From Undaria pinnatifida (Eukaryota; Sar; Phaeophyceae; Laminariales; Alariaceae): a stretch of 64,000 bases of DNA. Under the pieces are notes generated by a model. That model had not been told where the DNA came from. It did no database searches and saw nothing but the letters and a program-made list of their open reading frames with translations. Made by a program: the position numbers and the translations under genes. The stretch is taken from positions 14,077,842 to 14,141,841 of the forward strand of contig JABAKD010000007.1 in assembly GCA_012845835.1 (NCBI GenBank), given 5' to 3'. Positions 56,500-64,000 of this stretch are shown one piece after another (the first letter of the stretch is position 1; every line of letters begins with the position of its first letter).

Positions 56500-58180
56500 T
56501 TAGGCGAATAAGCAAAATAGAACAAATACGACACACCAGCAAAAATAAAAGGATGGCAGACAGACTCGTACATAGTCCTGTACCACGTTACGCGCGAACA
56601 GGGTACCCTGGTCGCCCCCCGACGCTTGGCTAAGGAGGGCGTCGGCAGGGCTAAAATGAACAACGACAAAAAATCGACAGCCCTGCGCCTCAGATACCGG
56701 TGTTTTACCCGAACCCTGGCTCGGCACTGAGCAGAGGGTTCGGCAGAACAAAACGAACAGAAGAAAAAATGGAAAGAACTGCCCCATAATCAGACCAAGA
56801 CTCGCAAAACACAACAAATAACCCAACGACAAAGGCTGAAATCTCATAGCACCTCAAAATGGCGTACTATCGAGGAGTGGTGGCAGCTTGGAAGTCAATT
56901 GACACCGGCCGCGCCACGAGATTCGTCTACGTTACGTTGAATCTCCCGAGGAAACGCACTGGCGATGTCGACTTGCAGGCACCAAGAGTCTCGTACGGCT
57001 CCCGTCGAAGTCGTGTAGCCCGCCGGCGGTACAGGAAGCTTAATCGGTCCCGGATCGTTCAGAAAGCAGACTAGGTATACCATGTCTTCGGTAGTGTTCG
57101 TGCTGATTTTTCCATGCCACCATAATCGATAGTCTCCTTTGTACCATGAGCGGTCTCCCTTAGGAAGTACTGTGTCGTGCCAGCGACGGAGCCAATCGGG
57201 CGGGAAACACAGGCATAGCCCGGCGCTAGGAAACGTTCCCCGTTGTTGCGGGAGAGCACGCGCTGTGCCGCCCCGGTTCGCATTCGGCGGTAGAGGCGGT
57301 TGAGTTGGCGGTGCTGGTTCGGGGTTCTGGCCCAGTAACGCCAAGATGTGTGGGCGGGAGAGGTGGAGGTCCATTTCCCGCTCCCTGGAGAGTTCGCAGA
57401 GTCCCGCCCAGTGCGTCTTGTATAGCACCGCGTTTACGCCACCTCGCCCCTGTACCGACTGATGACCGGTGATCTGCTCTACCTCAACCGTTGGAGGGGC
57501 GTCTAAGCGTCGTCCTGAGTGACGTCGTACGGTGGAGACTTCTTGGAAAAATTGTTGAGCACGTACTGCGTCAGCCCCGCCGGTAAGAAATCTGGGCATG
57601 TCCCCGCTGCCGTGGTGGTTGGCGTAGGGTTTGCAGCGCTCGATGGCCACTCGCCGACGAACATCCGAACCGGGCAGGTCGGAAGGGAGATCCAAATCGA
57701 GGAGGTTGGTCCCGAGCGGCGAACCGTCCGGGGTCTCCGCGGCGGAACAGGGACGGACTGCAGGATCTTGGACGGGCCCGTCCAGTTAAGCGCGAGGATG
57801 GCCTTGAGTCCCTTGGTGTGGGTGTTCGCCTTCACACCCTGGCGGATGGTAAAGGCAGAATTGTACGCCCATGCACAACCACTCGTAGCGAAGTTAGGCG
57901 CTGGGCGCATCGCGTCGGCCTGCCGCTAACACGAGCAACTGTGAGGGTGTGGTGTGCGCGGAAAATGTCGTTCGCGCGCTTTTCCCGGTCGGTCCCCATA
58001 TCCAATAGACCAGTTGGTCAAGGGCCAGACTCGGGTTTCCAACAACACCAGCGCGGTCGAAAACCGTCAGGGGGAGCCGTGAGAGTCTGCCCATGTGGAC
58101 CTCGTTCGGCGCCAGACCCGTCGCGGTATATGTGGGGTAATGGTCCGTTTGACCACTTGCAAAACGTTAGCCTATAGCTT
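56500..58180 (-). pseudogene. Ty3/gypsy integrase C-terminus with chromodomain, plus 3' region
   Basis: Read from about 58100 down. GCAWAYNSAFTIRQGVKANT and LALNWTGPSKIL (the GPY/F motif of Ty3/gypsy integrases) lie at about 57870-57770. DLPSDLPGSDVRRRVAIERC follows near 57690, then LTQYVLNNFSKKSPPYDVTQ near 57560. A chromodomain-like segment (VEQITGHQSVQGRGG, then AVLYKTHWAGL, then EREMDLHLSRPHIL) lies at about 57480-57330. A Trp-rich tail follows (DWLRRWHDTVLPKG, then YKGDYRLWWHGKISTN). The blocks switch among three frames, so the copy is dead. Protease, RT, RNase H and the catalytic integrase core are not in the window. The stretch 56500-56895 is probably 3' untranslated/LTR sequence, but no LTR end was identified. 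Confidence 0.75.
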
Positions 58181-58321
58181 ACCGAATGTAAGCCTTATAA
58201 CACCCATCCCCCCCTCTCCCTGGAACAACGGGATAGCAGGTCGGCCAGATATACGGGCGGACCTGTCCGTATCGAAGCGGTTCCATTACCTGGGTGTACC
58301 TGGAAGTCCGAGAATGTTGTT

Positions 58322-58385
58322 ATTGTGGATGGTGGGATTTGAACCCACGACCCAAAAACACATAGCCCTGCCGACGACGCCATAA
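58322..58385 (-). other. tRNA-like sequence, truncated
   Basis: In reverse complement, a near A box (TGGCGTCGTCGG) is followed by GTGGG-TTCAAAT-CCCAC, a perfect T arm with a consensus B box. The 7-base acceptor strand CATCCAC has no 5' partner, and a CAATAACAACA tail follows. It is therefore a tRNA-derived retroposon piece or tRNA pseudogene, not a functional tRNA. Confidence 0.55.
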
Positions 58386-58392
58386 TGTAAGG

Positions 58393-58510
58393 GGATTGGC
58401 GGGGGGACAGAGTGCCCCCTGCAGGTCTGCCAATTGAGCAGGTACTCACCTTTTAAGCATTCGCAGAGAAGTAGCTTCGTTCGATTCCAACAGAGCCCCC
58501 GATGGCGCTC
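58393..58510 (+). mobile_element. Repeat family F (tRNA-related), copy 2
   Basis: Shares GTCTGCCAATTGAGCAGGTA and TTCGCAGAGAAGTAGCTTCG with copy 1. Its B box CGTTCGATTCC is better preserved. It starts 8 bases from the tRNA-like sequence on the other strand. Confidence 0.6.
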
Positions 58511-59262
58511 GCTCTAACCAGAGTAGATTTGGTAATGGTGACACCATAAAGACTTCGGCTGCGATATTCTTGCGATACAAGACATACAACACACCGAGCG
58601 GTTAAACGAGTACCTCATCCACGCATCGTCTACAGACAATAAAGGCGACCCAGTAGCGACACGTTGTTAATCCGAAGTGAAACCCATTCAAAAAGACGAA
58701 GCAGTAACGTGTTCTGCTACAACAAGTGGGCTACGAGGGCTACAACGGTTTAGCGAAAACATTTTTGACTAGCGGGGCTGCAGTGGCGTCGTGAAACGGT
58801 AGAGATTACTCTTTTGGGGTAAATTGCAATGTTCCAACTAATGTTTCAACTAAAGCCACATCGTGTTTCTGACACCTTGATTGGGCTCCAGTAGTGCGGA
58901 ACGATCAGTTAGCTTGGCGATTTACGGGCAATATTTGTCATAGACCTACAGTAGCGCATTGAATCGCTGGTGGGAGAACACGAACACGCTCCTTCGAGGT
59001 GATTCGTTTCTATTGAGATATTGAACTCTTCGTGTAAGGAACACAGAAGCTTCTGATGCACCTCTACCTACGGTGAAATGACCCCATGCAGGCACGAGGA
59101 ATTGGCCGTCTATCGCTGGGGTTTCACATTGCCATTCGTGAAATACCTAACTATTAACAACACTTGTACTCATTGTAGTAGTTAATGGGACGGAGGTTTC
59201 AAAGGGTGTCGAGCAGTGGCAGTGCATTGCTAACGTATTTATAATTGTATCATGGTCGTTCT
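58511..59262. other. Unassigned sequence
   Basis: No recognisable gene, RNA or repeat shared within the window. Confidence 0.35.
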
Positions 59263-59995
59263 TTTTTTTGCTCGGTCAGTAGTTTTGTTTGTCTCGGCCT
59301 CGGTATGGGATGCTCGGAACTGGAATTTCTCTGTCAAATGGCTTCGTTCGAGCGCCGTCTTCGGCTGATGGCTCCAACGCCCCTCGCCATGCCTTATCCG
59401 TTCGGTACCCCGACTTGAACGCGGATTGATGCCGAGCGAGACATACGAGAAGCTGATGCACTCTATTACACACACGCTTGTTGTCTGATTTATAGCAAGG
59501 GTGGGTGTGTACCAAAAAAGAAGGGAATGACTTTTGGACATGAGAAACAAGGCGAAGAACCGTTCCTGTTGTTAAGCTGCGCCACGCGAAGGTCGTATGG
59601 TAAGTAGTATAGACGGTAGCCACGGAAGAAACCAGTGCCATGCATTGGTCTTGGTATCGCATCGTTTATTGATTTTTTTCCCAGAGAATACTCCATGGAG
59701 AATTTGTTGGACAACGTGGAAGGCGTGCTTTGTTGTGCTGTGGTGCCTCTGCCTCTGTTGTTTTGGTCGTTTTTCCGCTGTCAACTGGAAAAAGAGCGGT
59801 CGTGTTAGTACGTAGCTGACAAATAGTTTTGGGTTGCTTCCTACTTAACGTGCTCCTTTCTGCTGATTGCTGATTGATCATCTCTAGTGAGTTATATGGA
59901 ACCGGTCGCCCTGGTGGTCTATCTAGTGGTTACCTTCGAATACCGCTATTAATAGCGTTGGTCCTCGGGTTTGATTCCCACCGTTGTGAGATATG
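59263..59995. repeat. Repeat family H, copy 1, ending in a tRNA-like head
   Basis: Shares with 62895-64000: TTGTCTCGGCCTC, ACGCCCCTCGCC-TGCC, TATCCGTTC-G-ACC, TGCGCCACGCGAAGGTCGTA, CATGCATTGGTCT-G-ATCG and the tRNA-like end. There is no convincing protein: minus frames resemble each other only because the DNA is repeated. Confidence 0.85.
59899..59990 (+). other. tRNA-like terminal segment of family H (copy 1)
   Basis: A-box-like TGGTCTATCTAGTGG and B box GGTTTGATTCC about 50 bases apart. GGTCGCCCTGGTGG is also the start of SINE A heads. It has no complete cloverleaf that I can fold, so it is read as a SINE head or a tRNA-derived end. Confidence 0.55.
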
Positions 59996-60579
59996 ATATT
60001 TTCTGCAGAAAAGCAAAAAAGAAAGGATACAACACTATCTGCTCAAAGCGCCCAAAAGCGTGTGTAGGTCAATTTCGGTGTCGCATAGGCGACAAAGAGG
60101 TGATTATAGTATTCCGTGACTAGTCGACCATACCCAGGTCAAATACGCACGGTTTTCGCGTCATTTCAGGCTTTTTTCTCACGGATTTCAAGCGCGTGTT
60201 ATGACAATCATGGTTGTGTTTATTATGGCGTTTTGCTTTGAACACCCCATCCTTTTGTTTTTGGAGTGGTGTTTATAACTGGGGAGGCGTGAATCCTCGA
60301 TACAACTTTCTCTAATTCATTTATTCATGTATTGCGTTTAGTGCTGTTGTCGCTGTTAAAGTGCTTCTCACCCTCAGTTTTAGCGGCTTGCTCGGGACGC
60401 CAACATGATTTGATCCTAAAATCGCATTTTTGTGCGACTTATCATGCTAATGTCTGGTTGCATTGCGCTCGCGCTGCAGATATTTGCTGTGTGCTGAATG
60501 ATGCGAGAAAACCCACGTCGGTCGAAACAATTGTGAGCTTATTGGGTCAAAGACTACCGGCAAATCACGAATAAGCCAA
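59996..60579. other. Unassigned sequence
   Basis: Starts with an A-rich stretch that may be the tail of the preceding repeat. An 80-codon frame (60332-60574) has no recognisable motif. Confidence 0.35.
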
Positions 60580-61130
60580 TGGGGTCGTAGTTGACACGCC
60601 GTGCGGGGAGGTACCGACCCGGGAGATCATCGTTGTAAATCCCGCGTTTTAGGAGCTGTAAAGATTTGGATGATTTTGGAACCGGGTACGGGGCCCTATC
60701 TTGCCCGTGTGCGACCGAACTGCCCCCCACTGGTTGGTGAGACCTCTATCATCCTCCTAGGGTGAGGCGGCGCCGTGGAGCTCGAAGAAATGAGCGATTG
60801 TAGCCAACGGAGTTGGGGCTTTCACACCGTAAGGGGCGGTGAAGACCGGAGGGAAATCGGTTTTGTTCCCCGGTTTGTCTGACGTTTACGTATATTGAAT
60901 GATATATGTATCGGGGACGGGACCCTATTGTCCCCGGGTGGAGCTGGCTCTATAAAATACAACCCCCGCCCAATCAGAGATCGGCCGGTCGGCGGGGTTT
61001 GGGATTTCCACGCTGTGCGGGGAAATATCCATCCAGGTGAAAACCATCCGTGTTTGTTCGCGGGTTGTCGAAGTTGTGTATGTGTGGATTGATCATGATC
61101 CTGGGAAGAGACCCTATCGTCCCCAGATGA
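60580..61130. repeat. Degenerate ~190-230-bp tandem repeat, three units
   Basis: Units end with GGGCCCTATCTTGCCC, GGACCCTATTGTCCCC and AGACCCTATCGTCCCC near 60690, 60919 and 61108. Each is preceded about 100 bases earlier by a CACGCCGTGCGGGGA-like element (60595, 60824, 61010). Confidence 0.7.
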
Positions 61131-61914
61131 CCGTTACTTTATGTACGAGTCCCGGCTAATGAGCGACAGGCGATCAGATAAAATGCGATACCAGGTAGAA
61201 CATGTTTATTTATTATCGTCAAAAACTCGCGAGCCTGAAATTCCTAACTGCGAAATTCCTGGTTCAGCGTTATCGCGTACTACTCATCCTCTATCTCCAC
61301 ACAACAAGAAGTGGCAGGATTAATAATATAACAACCATCGAGGAATTCAACGACAAAGGCAGCGACACCGTGTTTCACGCCTAGATTACCGTCAGCAGGT
61401 CTCTCCACGATCGGACTATACACACAGAGAGTCGGTCTGCGAGCCTCGGACCCAGATAGTTACTATCATGCATGGTGTAGCAGAAGCTGGCTCAGTTCGC
61501 GCCTCTCAGTGGCTACGGAGGGAACATGCGGCATACACGGCCACCCTCTCTTGCTGGCCCTGGATGCTTGGTTGAGTAAAAACATCAAGAAACGCATTCG
61601 AAACGCGTCTTCGCGGGCAGACTAGAGGGTCAGCCTGCGTGGGCTCGGATACATCTTAACGAAATATTATGATGAATATCGGAATCGATTTCACGCAAGA
61701 AACGGCAGAAGCAAGAATTATACTGCAAGTCTATGTCGTTCTCATAGCAATTATTTACCTTCTACATGTGTACATTATGTGTCGCGTAGTAATGGTTTCT
61801 ACTCTCTATCGGATTTTGAATCGAACAAGTCGAAATGCTGCACAGCCCTTCCCGGAGCATGGGTGCCGGCAGATGACGCCACCCATGCGGAGCCCTTGTA
61901 TATATATTATAAAT
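61131..61914. other. Unassigned sequence
   Basis: No recognisable repeat or gene. Short frames only. Confidence 0.35.
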
Positions 61915-62830
61915 GAAAAATGAACTCTAGCTGTGAGATCGAATATTGTGTCGAAACTCATCATCGCAAGCTGTGTGTGATACTCCGATCAAACGCGTAT
62001 TACGAGTTGGGTGTCCTCATTAAGGATATAGGTCGGCGACTCCCCTTGCAACTACAGTGTAGCTATCTGGGTCAACAGGGTGATGTTAGTATGCCTGTGC
62101 GCGGAAACTATAAAACCCGTATTTGAGGGGGACAGAATATGACAGCTGTGGAAGGAAATGCATCAGTTTATCAAGTGAATAATGTAAGTCGAATAACCGG
62201 TTTCGGGATGGCGGAGTTTTTAAGGACGTGGGGGTGGGTGGGGGGGAGGCGAAAAAATCATGCCGCATGGAGATAGGGGTTTGCTATACGCGTGGTGCTA
62301 GGTCCAGGGGAAGATGCGGGTGGTGGGGAAGGAGGGGGCGTTGGGGAGGGGGGGGGGGGGGGTGCAGCAGCAGCATGGATGGCTGTAGGAAGAAAATGAC
62401 GTGATATCAAGTGCGTGGAAGTGTTTTTTACTCTGGCAGATTTCGATGTTCAATAGGGCGTTTGTGCAAGACAGAGCGGTAACAAAAGAAAAAGGAGGGC
62501 GCGGGGTGGGGGGGGGGGGGTTCACGAGGTTTAGGTCACATATAATATGTACTCCAACTGTGAGATCGAAGATATGGTCGAATATCATGCTTGCAAGCTA
62601 GCTTGTGTGTGATACTCCGGTCGCGCGTGTTACTCATATGTGTAGGGGCTTGCTATACGCGTGGTGCAAGGTCTAGGCGATCGTGCGGGTGGTGGTGAAA
62701 GAGGAAGCGTTGGGGGGGCGGGGGGAATGAAAGAAAGCTACGTCATGGATGGCTAGAAAGATGTTAACGTTATATCAATTGCGTAGAAGTGTTTGTTACT
62801 CTGGCCGATTTCGAATGTACGTGGGGAGTT
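61915..62830 (+). mobile_element. Element family G, short copy bounded by motif E
   Basis: Motif E at 61919-61985 and 62556-62620 in the same orientation, 637 bp apart. In between are CGCGGAAACTATAAAACCCG, GTGTTTTTTACTCTGGCAGA and G-runs at 62349-62361 and 62507-62520. Further G-family blocks continue to about 62830 (TATATCAATTGCGTAGAAGT). Confidence 0.7.
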
Positions 62831-62894
62831 GAAAGAAAAGGGTAGGGAGAAAAAAGAAAGGAGATTCTTCTTTCCAAGGACAGGGATTTGTTCA

Positions 62895-64000
62895 GGATTT
62901 TTTTTGTCTCGGCCTCAGATTGGGATTCTCGAACATTTCTCGGTCAAATCGATTCGTTCGAGAGCCTTCTTCCGGGGGCGTCTCCGACGCCCCTCGCCCT
63001 GCCGTATCCGTTCCGCACCTCGACGTGAACGCCGATGGGGGCTGAGCGAGGCACGCAAAAAGTGTTTTTTTACGGTGTATTTGTTCTGTTTTACGGCACT
63101 CTCTAGTTATTCCTCGGATAGGCATGTATTGAGAGGTTAATAGTGTAAAACTTAACAAGACAATAATTCCAAATTGGCGAAATATTTCGACCCAGAACGA
63201 AGAATATTTTTGCTGTGAAAAAACAACAACCATGGTACCGCGGTAGGTTTGATTGTAGTAGCGCATGTAATTATTCAATCTCGGTAGGTGCGTAGGTACA
63301 TGTATAGACGGGACGAGCACAAGCATGACCAAAACACAAGGAAGTAGTGGTTGCGATTACTGCGCCAAAACAAGCCACGGAATAATCATTGCGAGTGGCT
63401 GCGTCCACGTCCTCGACAAGGTAGTAGTTTGTACACGTGCAAGAAATATAGGTAGGAGTTGTTGGTAGCACACTATGATGTTCCATCACACACACGCTTT
63501 TGTCTGACTTACAGCTTGTGGAGGGTGTACTAGAAACAGGGAAACCATTTTTGACATAATAAACGAGGGGAAAAATCGTTGCTGTCATGTATCTGCGCCA
63601 CGCGAAGGTCGTAGTATGTAGTAGACGGTATCCACGGAAGAATTTTGTGGCATGCATTGGTCTCGGAATCGCATCCTTTGGGGGTTCTTTTCCCCGAGAA
63701 GACTCTATGGAGCAGTATAGGCAGTGTGGAACTCGTGCTTTGTTGCTGCTGCGGCCTCTCTGTCTCCGTTCCTGTTTTGCTCGTTTGCCGCCGTCAACTG
63801 GAAAAGTGGTCGTGTTGGTACGAAACTGACGACAAATATTTTTGTGTTGCTTAGGACTTGACGTGCTCCTTGCCGCTGGTTGCTGATTGATGATCAATTG
63901 TGAGTTATATGGAGCCGGTCGCCACGGTGGTTTATCTAGTGGTTACCTTCGAATGTTATTCGCGTTGGTCCTTGTGTTCGATTGCCACCGTTGTGAGATT
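62895..64000. repeat. Repeat family H, copy 2 (runs to the window edge)
   Basis: Matches 59263-59995 in two blocks, 62905-63060 and about 63490-64000, separated by a ~400-bp segment unique to this copy. The tRNA-like end (TGGTTTATCTAGTGGTTACC and TGTTCGATTGCC) lies at 63911-64000. Confidence 0.85.

Noticed and set aside
58322-58385. Functional tRNA on the minus strand
   Set aside because: The T arm is perfect but the 5' acceptor strand is missing and an AAC-rich tail follows.
59899-59990. Functional tRNA gene
   Set aside because: A- and B-box-like sequences are present but no complete cloverleaf or acceptor stem can be formed. The same sequence ends the second copy of repeat H.
1-64000. Telomeric repeats or rRNA genes
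   Set aside because: No TTAGGG-type runs and no recognisable rRNA core sequences were seen on either strand.

Overview
The window is eukaryotic nuclear DNA that is almost entirely repeats and decayed mobile elements. I see no intact housekeeping gene, rRNA or functional tRNA. Spliced-gene signals (pyrimidine tracts, GT-AG introns), tRNA-derived SINEs, an RTE-like LINE, a pogo-type DNA transposon, a Ty3/gypsy remnant with a chromodomain, and DIRS-like tyrosine-recombinase (YR) remnants all point to a eukaryote. Several of the decayed proteins read like element families I associate with brown algae (Phaeophyceae, stramenopiles). That assignment is from memory and is only moderately secure.

Region 1 (1-17.7 kb) has two parallel modules. 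Each is a decayed DIRS-like RNase H/YR element on the minus strand (1-1040 and 13520-14420, plus its flank), preceded on its 5' side by a long GC-rich tandem array (about 1240-10130 and 15036-17683). The arrays are built from one small perfect hairpin with core CGGC-CCCGTT-GCCG. Its outer arms change sequence from copy to copy, yet many copies keep both arms complementary. This is the most unusual signal in the window. The two modules are separated by C-rich decayed repeat, an (AGT)n microsatellite and a ~0.65-0.7 kb tandem duplication.

Region 2 (17.7-31 kb) holds SINEs, a 1,822-bp pogo/Tc1-like transposon with perfect 25-bp inverted ends and TA target sites, and a decayed but recognisably spliced minus-strand gene (25370-28389) that looks transposase-derived. 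It also holds a small array of an otherwise unexplained repeat (28.6-29.5 kb) and a rearranged SINE.

Region 3 (31-42 kb) holds a G/C-tract-rich element with LTR-like direct repeats, and an internally deleted LINE whose 3' part is present twice as a 2-kb near-perfect inverted repeat (37301-39303). Three full SINE copies follow.

Region 4 (42-50.3 kb) is a run of unrelated tandem repeats: a 453-bp doublet, a ~190-bp degenerate satellite, a 17-bp minisatellite with higher-order structure, a 598-bp doublet and a 21-bp repeat. Foldback and MITE-like sequences lie between them.

Region 5 (50-64 kb) repeats the G-tract element family, adds simple repeats, tRNA-related sequences and the 3' part of a Ty3/gypsy element (about 56.5-58.2 kb, minus strand, several frameshifts), and ends with two copies of a ~0.7-kb repeat that terminates in a tRNA-like head.

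The elements do not work together as a pathway. The organisation is that of a heterochromatin-like, repeat-dense segment. Nearly all long open frames inside the tandem arrays are by-products of repeat composition and are not annotated as genes.
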